DNA of 6,784 nt from Suilimivivens sp964507235. Its GTDB lineage: Bacteria; Bacillota; Clostridia; Lachnospirales; Lachnospiraceae. The stretch lies in NCBI GenBank assembly GCA_964507235.1, contig CAZDPE010000117.1, positions 1-6,784 on the forward strand, read 5' to 3'. This document shows positions 1 to 6,382 of this stretch, one piece after another. Position numbers and translations under genes: made by a program. Below the pieces are notes generated by a model, which searched no databases, was not told the DNA's origin, and saw nothing but the letters and a program-made list of their open reading frames with translations. The first letter of the stretch is position 1. Each line of letters begins with the position of its first letter.

Positions 1-46
1 CCCCTTGGGGCGTTTCAATTTCCATGCCCCACTGCTTGCGGCGGGG
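1..46. repeat. nested G/C-rich inverted repeats at the window's left edge
   Basis: CCCC (1-4) can pair with GGGG (7-10). GGGGCGT (7-13) can pair with ATGCCCC (24-30). CCCC (27-30) can pair with GGGG (43-46) around an inner CTG/CGG stem with a CTTG loop (35-38). The elements share arms, so they are alternative folds and cannot all form at once. The segment lies downstream of the telA stop on the minus strand and could work as a 3' processing or termination structure, but neither side carries a convincing U-run. G/C-rich hairpins with a CAAG or CTTG loop resemble dispersed intergenic elements of clostridial genomes; that is a recollection of style, not a match I could test. The left boundary is cut by the window. 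Confidence 0.5.
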
Positions 47-51
47 TTATT

Positions 52-88
52 GACTCATGACTCTGCAAAGCTTGCAGAACTATGAGTC
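52..88. repeat. hairpin-forming inverted repeat overlapping the telA stop codon
   Basis: The outer arms GACTCAT (52-58) and ATGAGTC (82-88) are perfect complements. Inside them CTGCAA (63-68) and TTGCAG (72-77) form a second perfect stem around a 3-nt AGC loop, with about 4 unpaired bases on each side between the two stems. The structure spans the TAG stop of the minus-strand telA gene (80-82). It is placed like a terminator or a 3'-end stabiliser for the xpaC-telA transcript. On that strand the sequence after the hairpin is AATAACCCC rather than a U-tract, so a classical intrinsic terminator is not supported. Confidence 0.45.
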
Positions 89-1255
89 CTGTTTGGAGGA
101 ACGGCTCATTTCGAGGAGCTTTTGGCGCATCTCATTTTCGATTCTGAGCAGCTCTTCTTCTGCGCTTTTTCTCTTGGCACGTCCGTCTTCCTGGATTTTC
201 ATAACTTCATCCAATGTGCTGATTAATGTCTGGTTGGTAGCAGTCAGGGTTTCAATATCAACAATGCCGCGTTCGCTTTCCCTGGCGGTTTCAATAGTGG
301 CAGCTTTTAAGGTTTCCGCATTTTTCTTAAGGAGCGCATTGGTCATGTCAGAAACTTCTTTTTGCGCCTTGGCAGCCTCACTGGAATGGTCAAGGCCTAT
401 GGCGATAACCATCTGGCTTTTCCATAAAGGAATTGTGTTTACAAGGGTAGACTGAATTTTTTCCGACATGGTAGTGTCGTTGTTCTGAATCAGACGAATC
501 TGGGGAGCCATCTGCATGGAAATCGTTCTTGTCAGTTCCAAATCGTAAATTTTCTTTTCAAAGCGCTCACACATGGCGGCATAGTCTTTGGCAGCCTGAG
601 TGTCTTCGGGCAGGCCGCTCTTTTCTGCTTTTGCAAGAAGGGACGGAAGCTCCGTTGCTTTTGCCTGTTCAAGCTTTTGCTTGCCTGCCAGTATATACAT
701 GGATAGTTCCTTGAAGTAATTCAGGTTTAAATCATACATCTTGTCCAGCATGGCGACATCCTTAAGCAGAGTCACCTGATGTCCTTCCATTACCCTGCAT
801 ATTTTGTTAATATTGGCCTCTGCCTTATCATATTTGCTCTTCAGATTTTCCAGTTTATTGCTGCTCTTTTTGAAGATGCCGAAAAATCCCTTTTCTTCTT
901 CCTCTTCAAAATTTTTCAGCTCGCCCACAACGTCAGTAAGCATCTGTCCGATTTCACCCATATCCTTGGTGCGGACATTATTGAGAGCACTTTCGGAAAA
1001 GTCCGCAATTTTCTTCTGACAGCCGGCACCGTATTGAAGAACCATCTGTGTATTGGTAATATCAATCTGCGCAGCAAAATCATCCACCATTTTCTGTTCT
1101 TCAGGTGTCAGCACCGTTTCAGGCAGTTTTACCTGTGCTTCCTGTAAAACCTGCCGGGAATTTTCTGACATGGTGCCGGACGCTGTTTCCTGGGAAAAAG
1201 GCTCCAGGGTCAATGTGGGTGCCTGTTTTGTCATTTCGTCTAAATCATTGCTCAT
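80..1255 (-). CDS. telA: TelA-family toxic anion resistance protein
   Basis: This 391-residue soluble protein belongs to the TelA/KlaA/YaaN family, which is annotated for tellurite or toxic anion resistance; the molecular activity is not established. Family landmarks are QYGAG at residues 74-78, an acidic run followed by GFFGIFKK at 116-130, LDKMYDLNLNYFKEL at about 170-184, and the best-conserved block TISMQMAPQIRLIQNND (about 244-260) leading to NTIPLWKSQM (273-282). The C-terminal third (about 290-385) is almost wholly charged helix, probably coiled coil. There is no signal peptide or membrane segment, so it should be cytosolic or peripherally bound. Its ATG is set by an ideal AGGAGG 8 nt upstream and lies 11 bp inside the end of xpaC, which points to translational coupling. 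Length is normal for the family. The family call is secure; the symbol and the tellurite role are inherited annotations. Confidence 0.93.
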   Translation of the reverse strand: MSNDLDEMTKQAPTLTLEPFSQETASGTMSENSRQVLQEAQVKLPETVLTPEEQKMVDDFAAQIDITNTQMVLQYGAGCQKKIADFSESALNNVRTKDMGEIGQMLTDVVGELKNFEEEEEKGFFGIFKKSSNKLENLKSKYDKAEANINKICRVMEGHQVTLLKDVAMLDKMYDLNLNYFKELSMYILAGKQKLEQAKATELPSLLAKAEKSGLPEDTQAAKDYAAMCERFEKKIYDLELTRTISMQMAPQIRLIQNNDTTMSEKIQSTLVNTIPLWKSQMVIAIGLDHSSEAAKAQKEVSDMTNALLKKNAETLKAATIETARESERGIVDIETLTATNQTLISTLDEVMKIQEDGRAKRKSAEEELLRIENEMRQKLLEMSRSSKQDS

Positions 1256-2732
1256 TGGATAATCCTCCTGATTGTATTGTATTAATATTTGTTAATCCTT
1301 CTCTGGCGAGCATGGTTTGAAGAACCTGCGCGTCTGTGGTTGCATCAAATACGGCGTCCTGAAAGAGATTGCTTAAAAGTTCCGCAAAAGCCTGATTGAT
1401 AATATCCAGGGTGCGTTCTATTTCCGCTTTGGCGGCTGCAATTTCCTTTCCCGGAGTGCTGATTCTGTCAAAGTCTTCATATGCTTCGACCAATTTCAGG
1501 GTAGTAGGGAGATAATAATCCATCAAATTGTGCATTCTGTGCATTTGTTCAGGATGTTCCCTTACACTGTCAAAGATGTCCTTCAGAAGATTTTCAAGCC
1601 GGTACAGTTTATCGGAAATAATTTCCCCGGGGATCCTGTCATTGAGTTCCCGCAGTCTGCGTATGCATTCCATTCCTTCCGCAATCATGGTATTAAGTTC
1701 GTTTTCCTGTTCCTTTACATCCGGTGAAGGGCGGCTGTCGGCTTTTGCGGAAGCTTCGGCCTGTTTTGCAGCCTGTTTTTCTTCTTTTTCGCGAAGCAGC
1801 TGATTGTTTTTAGTTTCCAGGTATTGTCTGTGGACGGAATCATTGAGCATAAAGCAGGTTTTTTTATCATCCAGATGTCCTTCGGGAAACATTCCGAGAT
1901 TCAGCATCCTGCGGATATCCTTTATAACATAACGCATGCTGTTTCCGGTATCTAACGCAAGGTTTTCAATTTGTCCGTACATCCTGCCGCCGCAAAGCTG
2001 AATATATCTTCTGGCCCGTTTTAAGCGGTTTCTTTGTTTGACGCCGAGGCGGATCATGAGAAAGAAGAAGACAAGGAATGCAAGATTCACTATCCAGGCT
2101 GCCGGGGAGCCGGAACCGAAAAACGTGCCGGGGAGCCTTAGAATAGCTATAAAAGCTGAGATTCCCAGGCCGATTCCGCCGAAGACCTGATACAGAACAT
2201 TTGAAACGCTGCCTATTTCCTTAAATTTTACAGGTGAAAGTTCTGCAGATGATCCGGATTGCGGAACCTGTTTTTCAGGCGGCTGTTGTTTGAACCGCTG
2301 CAGCTGTTCCTGTTTTTGCTGCTGCATCCGCTCTTTCTGCAGCTTTTGCTGCTGCATCTGCGCTTCCCACTGTCTTTGCTGCTGCATCTGCGTTTCCCGT
2401 TGTCTTTGCTGCTGCATCTGCGCTTCCCGTTGTCTTTGCTGCTGCATCTGCGCTTCCCGCTGTCTTTGCTGCTGCATTTGTGCTTCCTGCTGCTTTTTTT
2501 GCTGTTCACGGCGCTGCCGCTGCAGTTGTTCCTGCTTTTCCCACTGCAATTCTTTTGTATTTCCCACGGTGTTTATGCTTTGGGCAATATGCTTTCCTGC
2601 ATCGTTTAATGTATCGGTAACGGTTTGGGAAACCAGTTCATTCAGATTGGAAAAATCTCCCGTTTGAAGAGCGTCGGCAAGCGCTGCCTTTATTTGTTCC
2701 CCGGTGTTGCCGGGGCTTTCATAGTCACTCAT
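1245..2732 (-). CDS. xpaC: XpaC-family membrane protein with Gln-rich repeat rod
   Basis: The 495-residue product belongs to the family annotated '5-bromo-4-chloroindolyl phosphate hydrolysis protein' (XpaC), the usual partner of TelA. Residues 1-60 are an acidic to neutral helical head. Residues about 62-150 are Gln/Arg-rich, with a 10-residue MQQQRQREAQ-type unit repeated six times (about 82-141). Two hydrophobic segments follow (about 181-198 and 211-227), then a basic KQRNRLKRARR patch (232-242), suggesting a membrane hairpin with both long arms in the cytosol. Residues 252-305 resemble a small helical domain ending MLNDSVHRQYL. A charged linker follows (310-345). The C-terminal region (about 345-480) is the XpaC core, including NLMDYYLPTTLKLVEAYEDFD and LFQDAVFDATTDAQVLQTMLA. 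No phosphatase motif is visible, so the name should not be read as an enzyme activity. The start is supported by AAGAGG 8 nt upstream. Confidence 0.88.
   Translation of the reverse strand: MSDYESPGNTGEQIKAALADALQTGDFSNLNELVSQTVTDTLNDAGKHIAQSINTVGNTKELQWEKQEQLQRQRREQQKKQQEAQMQQQRQREAQMQQQRQREAQMQQQRQRETQMQQQRQWEAQMQQQKLQKERMQQQKQEQLQRFKQQPPEKQVPQSGSSAELSPVKFKEIGSVSNVLYQVFGGIGLGISAFIAILRLPGTFFGSGSPAAWIVNLAFLVFFFLMIRLGVKQRNRLKRARRYIQLCGGRMYGQIENLALDTGNSMRYVIKDIRRMLNLGMFPEGHLDDKKTCFMLNDSVHRQYLETKNNQLLREKEEKQAAKQAEASAKADSRPSPDVKEQENELNTMIAEGMECIRRLRELNDRIPGEIISDKLYRLENLLKDIFDSVREHPEQMHRMHNLMDYYLPTTLKLVEAYEDFDRISTPGKEIAAAKAEIERTLDIINQAFAELLSNLFQDAVFDATTDAQVLQTMLAREGLTNINTIQSGGLSNEQ
1264..1269 (-). 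promoter_or_regulatory. ribosome binding site of telA, inside xpaC
   Basis: On the minus strand the sequence reads AGGAGG, a perfect anti-Shine-Dalgarno match, 8 nt before the telA ATG (1253-1255). It lies within the last codons of xpaC, so ribosomes finishing xpaC at 1245 can re-initiate on telA. It fixes the telA start and supports a single coupled transcript. Confidence 0.85.
2311..2490 (-). repeat. six 30-bp in-frame tandem repeats inside xpaC
   Basis: Units start at 2311, 2341, 2371, 2401, 2431 and 2461. The three central ones (2371-2460) are almost identical, differing by one or two bases, while the outer ones have diverged. Each unit encodes ten residues of the type MQQQRQREAQ, so copy-number changes keep the reading frame. 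The near identity of the central units suggests recent duplication by slippage or unequal crossover. The encoded stretch is Gln-rich with net positive charge and should form a long helix extending from the membrane hairpin. Confidence 0.93.
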
Positions 2733-2770
2733 ATGGTAAACCTCTTAAAAAATATAATTTCATAAGCTTC

Positions 2771-2799
2771 ATTATAACAAATCGCTGTCATAATGGCTA
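2771..2799 (-). promoter_or_regulatory. predicted promoter of the xpaC-telA operon
   Basis: Reading the minus strand, a perfect TATAAT -10 box (2771-2776) lies 17 bp from TAGCCA (2794-2799), which matches the -35 consensus TTGACA at four of six positions. Transcription would start near 2764, giving a leader of about 30 nt that contains AAGAGG (2741-2746), 8 nt before the xpaC ATG. This is a housekeeping-sigma type promoter. It sits back to back with the ilvE promoter, the two -35 regions being about 10 bp apart. Confidence 0.65.
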
Positions 2800-2809
2800 G
2801 TACAGGCTA

Positions 2810-2837
2810 TTGACTTTTTATACAAAAAGGGTAATAA
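2810..2837 (+). promoter_or_regulatory. predicted promoter of ilvE
   Basis: TTGACT (2810-2815) matches the -35 consensus at five of six positions. With a 16-bp spacer it is followed by TAATAA (2832-2837); AATAAT one base further on gives a 17-bp spacer. The inferred start near 2844 leaves a leader of only about 46 nt. That is too short for a T-box or a leader-peptide attenuator of the kind that often controls branched-chain amino acid genes. Two palindromes, TTAATATTAA (2850-2859) and TTAAGAACTTAA (2861-2872), lie at and just after the predicted start and could be operator sites. A GGGAG ribosome binding site (2875-2879) precedes the ATG by 10 nt. Confidence 0.6.
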
Positions 2838-2889
2838 TTATAAGGAAATTTAATATTAATTTAAGAACTTAAGAGGGAGCGCGTAAATT

Positions 2890-3915
2890 ATGGAAAAGAA
2901 AAATATTGATTGGGCGAATCTTGGATTCGGCTATATTCAGACAGACTACAGGTTTGTATCCAATTACAAAAATGGCGCCTGGGATGACGGCATTATTACA
3001 GAGGATGCCAATGTGGTCATCAGTGAATGTGCAGGCGTTTTACAGTATGCGCAGACAATTTTTGAGGGTATGAAGGCTTATACTACAGCTGACGGCCGTA
3101 TCGTTACCTTCCGGCCTGATTTAAACGGCGAAAGGATGGAACAAAGCGCGGTACGTCTTGAAATGCCCATTTTCCCTAAAGATAAATTCGTAGAGGCTGT
3201 TATTAAGACGATTAAGGCAAATGAAGCCTATGTACCTCCTTACGGCAGCGGCGCAACGCTTTACATACGTCCTTATATGTTCGGCAGCAATCCCGTTATC
3301 GGTGTAAAGCCGGCTGAAGAATATCAATTCCGTGTTTTTGCAACACCGGTAGGCCCTTATTTTAAGGGCGGCGTAAAGCCTCTGACTATCCGTGTAAGTG
3401 ATTTTGACCGTGCGGCTCCGAATGGTACGGGCCATATTAAGGCAGGTCTGAATTATGCAATGAGTTTACATGCAATTGTGGATGCTCACAATCAGGGATA
3501 TGATGAAAATATGTATCTCGATGCTGCTACAAGGACTAAAGTTGAAGAAACAGGCGGTGCGAACTTCCTGTTCGTGACAAAGGACGGCAAGATTGTAACG
3601 CCTAAGTCTGGCAGTATTCTTCCTTCTATTACAAGACGTTCACTGGTACAGGTTGCCAGAGAATATCTGGGACTGGAAGCAGAAGAAAGAGAAGTTTATC
3701 TTGATGAAGTGAAGGATTTTGCTGAATGCGGTCTTTGCGGTACGGCAGCAGTAATTTCTCCTGTCGGCAAGATTGTTGATCACGGTAAAGAAATCTGCTT
3801 ACCAAGCGGTATGACTGAAATGGGACCTGTTACGAAGAAATTATATGAAACACTGACAGGAATTCAGATGGGAACGATAAAAGCACCTGAAGGCTGGGTT
3901 GTGGAGGTAAAATAA
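2890..3915 (+). CDS. ilvE: branched-chain amino acid aminotransferase
   Basis: This 341-residue cytosolic, pyridoxal-phosphate-dependent fold-type IV aminotransferase transfers amino groups between glutamate and the 2-oxo acids of leucine, isoleucine and valine. It is the last step of synthesis and the first of breakdown. It is of the longer type that resembles eukaryotic BCATs. Visible landmarks are QTIFEGMKAY (about 56-65) and IRPYMFGS (about 126-133). GTGHIKAGLNYAMSL carries the expected cofactor lysine, K184. VEETGGAN follows, with the expected cofactor-contacting E220. CGLCGTAAVISPV (280-292) matches the region that holds the redox CXXC in human enzymes, although the cysteines are shifted here to C280 and C283. 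Length is complete. The gene forms its own unit, with a promoter at 2810-2837 and a terminator at 3973-4010. Its neighbours add nothing to pathway context, since no other ilv or leu gene is present. Confidence 0.97.
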   Translation: MEKKNIDWANLGFGYIQTDYRFVSNYKNGAWDDGIITEDANVVISECAGVLQYAQTIFEGMKAYTTADGRIVTFRPDLNGERMEQSAVRLEMPIFPKDKFVEAVIKTIKANEAYVPPYGSGATLYIRPYMFGSNPVIGVKPAEEYQFRVFATPVGPYFKGGVKPLTIRVSDFDRAAPNGTGHIKAGLNYAMSLHAIVDAHNQGYDENMYLDAATRTKVEETGGANFLFVTKDGKIVTPKSGSILPSITRRSLVQVAREYLGLEAEEREVYLDEVKDFAECGLCGTAAVISPVGKIVDHGKEICLPSGMTEMGPVTKKLYETLTGIQMGTIKAPEGWVVEVK

Positions 3916-3972
3916 ACCCGGTAATGTCGGTTTTGCAATGCACACCGGCTTTTGGCACAGAGAGATAAAAGT

Positions 3973-4010
3973 AAAAGGCATCCGGACAAGTAAGTTTGGA
4001 TGCCTTTTTT
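3973..4010 (+). terminator. intrinsic terminator after ilvE
   Basis: AAAAGGCATCC (3973-3983) pairs perfectly with GGATGCCTTTT (3998-4008). The stem can extend inward through two G-U pairs, A-U and C-G to a 6-nt AAGTAA loop (3988-3993), and it ends in a run of six T (4005-4010). It lies 57 bp after the ilvE stop and only 46 bp before the chemoreceptor start. It should therefore end the ilvE transcript and separate, or partly separate, the two genes. The ATG at 4000 lies inside the right arm of this stem. Confidence 0.9.
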
Positions 4011-4042
4011 AGAAAAGAAGGTATTGGGAAGAAAAAGAGAGC

Positions 4043-4050
4043 AGGGAGGG
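4043..4050 (+). promoter_or_regulatory. ribosome binding site fixing the GTG start of the chemoreceptor
   Basis: AGGGAGGG ends 6 nt before the GTG at 4057. No comparable site precedes the in-frame ATG at 4000, which is embedded in the ilvE terminator hairpin and would be absent from, or buried in, any mRNA starting after it. The GTG is therefore the better start. Confidence 0.8.
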
Positions 4051-4056
4051 TATGGT

Positions 4057-6204
4057 GTGAAAAAACAAAAAGATAAGGCAGAAAAAAGAAAGATGCTTTC
4101 GGGGAAAAACCCAAAAATGAGAACTGAAAAAGCAGGGGACATCGGGAAACAAAAAGAAAAAAATGTGAGGAAAAATCCCGTACTGTTTTTCAGGAGAATC
4201 CGCTTTAAACTGATAGTTTCTTTTTTGATTCCTGTTATTTTTATTATTTTACTGGGGGTAGTTTCCTATCAGAAGGCTTCTACTCAGATAATTGAAAGTT
4301 ATGAAACCTCTGCGCTTCAAACCATGAGCATGATGAACCGTTATCTGACATTGTCCATAGATATGGTGCAGAGTGATTATAAGAGTTATATGAATGATGA
4401 TACTTTGCAGAAGTTCTATAAGGGTCTGCTTGATAATGATGAAACTCATTCTTATATTCCCAGGCAGTTTCAGGATACCTTTAACAGCGAGGTCAATGGA
4501 AACAGTCTGATTGCCAATATTTATTTTTTGTCAGATTCGCAGGCGTCCATTACCACAACGCAGACCACGGACAGCGGACTTCTTTCCGCATATGCGCAGA
4601 CTCCTCAGGGACAGCTGGTAAGCGGTGACCAGTATAAATATTTTCTGTTTGGAAATCAGTGTGAGATAGATGATAAGCTTGCTACTGACGGCAGCAAATA
4701 CGGAGCCAGACTGGCGAAATATTTTAACGGCGCAGGCGCAATTATGATAGTGGATATTGATAAGGATGTAATTAACGGAGCATTGACTTCTCTGGATGCC
4801 GGAGAGGGAAGTGTAGTGGGATTTATTACCTGCGACGGATATGAGTATCTTTCTTCCTTGTCAGAAGCGCCAAAGGAGGGAACTGCGTTTATTGGAAAGA
4901 GTTATGTTGCGAAGGCTCAGGAAAGCGAAAATATGAGTGACTGCTTCTATGTGGAAAATAATGAATATTTATTTATATATTCCAGGCTGGACAGCAGAAA
5001 TGCCATGATTTGCGCATTGATTCCCAGGGAAACGATTATAGGACAGACAAGAGATATTAAACAGTTATCCATGATTCTGGTGCTGGCGGCAAGTATTGTG
5101 GCAATCTTGCTGGGATCCGTTATGGCAGGGCAGTTCGGCAGCGCGATTTATGAGATGATTCGCAAACTGAAAAAGGTTTCAGAGGGAGATTTGACAGTAG
5201 AGGTGAAGACAAAGCGGAAGGACGAATTCAAGCTTCTTGCAGAAGGAATTTCAGATATGACCGCCCACATGAAAAAACTGGTATCCGGTTTGAAAAATGT
5301 AAATAGCGAGCTGACGCTGGCGGCTGCAGAAATGGCATCAGCTTCTGATAATTTTCTTCAGACCTCCCGTGATATTCAAAAGGAAATTTCAGAAATTGAC
5401 CAGGGAGTTGAGAATCTTGATAAAGAGTCAGAAGACAGTCTGAAGCAGATGGATTCTTTATCCGGAAAAATCAGTGAAGTCGGAGAAAATTCTGGACAAA
5501 TCAGCGTCCTTGCGAAAGGGGCGGGAAATGTTATCGGTACCGGTATGGATTCTGTAGCAGAGCTTAAGAGCAGCACAGGTTCAACGATTGAAATTACGGC
5601 AAGCATCATTGATACTGTGGAAAAGCTTGCGGAGAAATCCAAGTCAATCGGTACGATTATTGAAACGATTAATGAGATTGCCGAGCAGACTACTCTTTTA
5701 TCTTTAAATGCTTCCATTGAAGCGGCAAGGGCAGGCGAAGCGGGCAGGGGATTTGCAGTGGTAGCCCAGGAAATCAGGAAGCTTGCAGATGAATCCATTC
5801 ACTCCGCAGAGCAGATTGCCCGGATTGTAGAAGAAATTGAAGAAAGTACGAAAGAGGCGGCGAATGTTGCAAAACGTGCGAAGGAGATTGTGGATGGTCA
5901 GCAGAAGGCTGTGTCGCTTACCACGGATTCCTTTGACAGAATCGGAGAGCAGGTGTCCGGGCTTTTGAAGGCGCTTGAACTGATTAATGAAAGTGTTACC
6001 AGTATGGAGGAAGAACGGAGCACCACATTATCTTCCATTACTGCGATTACAGCTATTTCCGCCCAGACGGCGGCAGGTTCCTCCAATGTCTATGAAACTG
6101 CGAAGAAACAGCTTTCCTCTATTGAAGAACTGGATAAGGCAGCAGAGGTTTTGGAAACGAGGGCGAAGGAGCTGGGTGAAATACTGGAAGGCTTCAGGGT
6201 GTAG
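4057..6204 (+). CDS. methyl-accepting chemotaxis protein with Cache-like sensor
   Basis: The 715-residue product is a membrane chemoreceptor that should control a CheA kinase through CheW. A very basic cytosolic tail of about 50 residues precedes TM1 (about 52-71). An extracellular sensor of about 265 residues follows (72-336). Its segments MIVDIDKDVINGALTSLDAGEGS and, near the membrane, YLFIYSRLDSRNAMICALIPRE resemble double-Cache domains; ligand unknown. TM2 (about 337-358) leads to HAMP (about 359-412, with SEGDLTVEV) and a long antiparallel coiled coil. Its hairpin tip lies at about 540-561 (EIAEQTTLLSLNASIEAARAGE), followed by GRGFAVVAQEIRKLADES. The tip has T and S where many receptors have N and A. 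The protein stops at EILEGFRV, without a C-terminal CheR/CheB-tethering pentapeptide. It is transcribed alone, just after the ilvE terminator; no confident promoter is visible. No che or flagellar gene is nearby, so it is an orphan receptor. Starting at ATG 4000 would add 19 residues but is unlikely. Confidence 0.95.
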   Translation: MKKQKDKAEKRKMLSGKNPKMRTEKAGDIGKQKEKNVRKNPVLFFRRIRFKLIVSFLIPVIFIILLGVVSYQKASTQIIESYETSALQTMSMMNRYLTLSIDMVQSDYKSYMNDDTLQKFYKGLLDNDETHSYIPRQFQDTFNSEVNGNSLIANIYFLSDSQASITTTQTTDSGLLSAYAQTPQGQLVSGDQYKYFLFGNQCEIDDKLATDGSKYGARLAKYFNGAGAIMIVDIDKDVINGALTSLDAGEGSVVGFITCDGYEYLSSLSEAPKEGTAFIGKSYVAKAQESENMSDCFYVENNEYLFIYSRLDSRNAMICALIPRETIIGQTRDIKQLSMILVLAASIVAILLGSVMAGQFGSAIYEMIRKLKKVSEGDLTVEVKTKRKDEFKLLAEGISDMTAHMKKLVSGLKNVNSELTLAAAEMASASDNFLQTSRDIQKEISEIDQGVENLDKESEDSLKQMDSLSGKISEVGENSGQISVLAKGAGNVIGTGMDSVAELKSSTGSTIEITASIIDTVEKLAEKSKSIGTIIETINEIAEQTTLLSLNASIEAARAGEAGRGFAVVAQEIRKLADESIHSAEQIARIVEEIEESTKEAANVAKRAKEIVDGQQKAVSLTTDSFDRIGEQVSGLLKALELINESVTSMEEERSTTLSSITAITAISAQTAAGSSNVYETAKKQLSSIEELDKAAEVLETRAKELGEILEGFRV

Positions 6205-6254
6205 AAAAAGGCTGAAAGCTTGTATCAGAACGGAGCTATATAAAAGCGAAGAGG

Positions 6255-6304
6255 AAAACACGAATCAGCGGGATGGGAAGGATGCCGCCTGATTCGTGTT
6301 TTTT
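6255..6304 (+). terminator. strong intrinsic terminator after the chemoreceptor gene
   Basis: AAAACACGAATCAG (6255-6268) pairs over 14 bp with CTGATTCGTGTTTT (6289-6302). The stem extends inward through CGG (6269-6271) and CCG (6285-6287) past a single bulged C, and the hairpin is followed by T to 6304. It lies about 50 bp after the TAG stop at 6202-6204. The left arm begins with AAAA, so the reverse strand also carries a short U-run and termination could work in both directions. Confidence 0.92.
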
Positions 6305-6320
6305 GCTTTCTATTGTTTAT

Positions 6321-6350
6321 TTGGAAGAAAGATTTTTAATTTCATATAAA
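6321..6350 (+). promoter_or_regulatory. candidate promoter of the FHA gene
   Basis: TTGGAA (6321-6326, four of six matches to TTGACA) and TATAAA (6345-6350, five of six matches to TATAAT) are separated by 18 bp. Transcription would begin near 6357, about 37 nt before the ATG. An alternative pair, TTGTTT (6313-6318) with TTTAAT (6335-6340), lies slightly upstream. The gene needs its own promoter because a strong terminator precedes it. The region is A/T-rich, so precise boxes are uncertain. Confidence 0.4.
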
Positions 6351-6382
6351 ATATTCACGATATGCTCCATTTGCTCATCATT

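Noticed and set aside
425..490. TelA motif changes or the acidic run as signs of a novel TelA subtype
   Set aside because: The conserved MAPQIRLIQNND block is intact, and an acidic stretch before a GFFGIFKK-like segment is ordinary for the family.
2228..2667. Several other open frames on both strands over the xpaC repeat region, encoding Cys-, Ser/Lys- or Leu-rich repeats
   Set aside because: They are open only because the 30-bp repeat has no stop in those frames. They have no ribosome binding sites, and their composition is low-complexity shadow of the xpaC frame.
2838..2889. T-box or leader attenuator controlling ilvE
   Set aside because: The leader is about 46 nt, with no room for a T-box stem and specifier loop and no leader peptide or terminator before the ATG.
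3918..3948. CCGGT (3918-3922) and ACCGG (3944-3948) followed by CTTTT as a first ilvE terminator
   Set aside because: The stem is only 5 bp around a 21-nt loop, and a much stronger terminator follows at 3973-4010.
3966..3991. Possible sigma-28 (motility) promoter for the chemoreceptor, TAAA 14 bp before GGACAAGT
   Set aside because: The -10 part matches GCCGATAA at too few positions and lies inside the terminator stem.
5376..5798. 140-codon open frame antisense to the chemoreceptor signalling domain
   Set aside because: It lies opposite strongly conserved coding sequence, has no ribosome binding site or recognisable domain, and is explained by codon composition of the sense gene.
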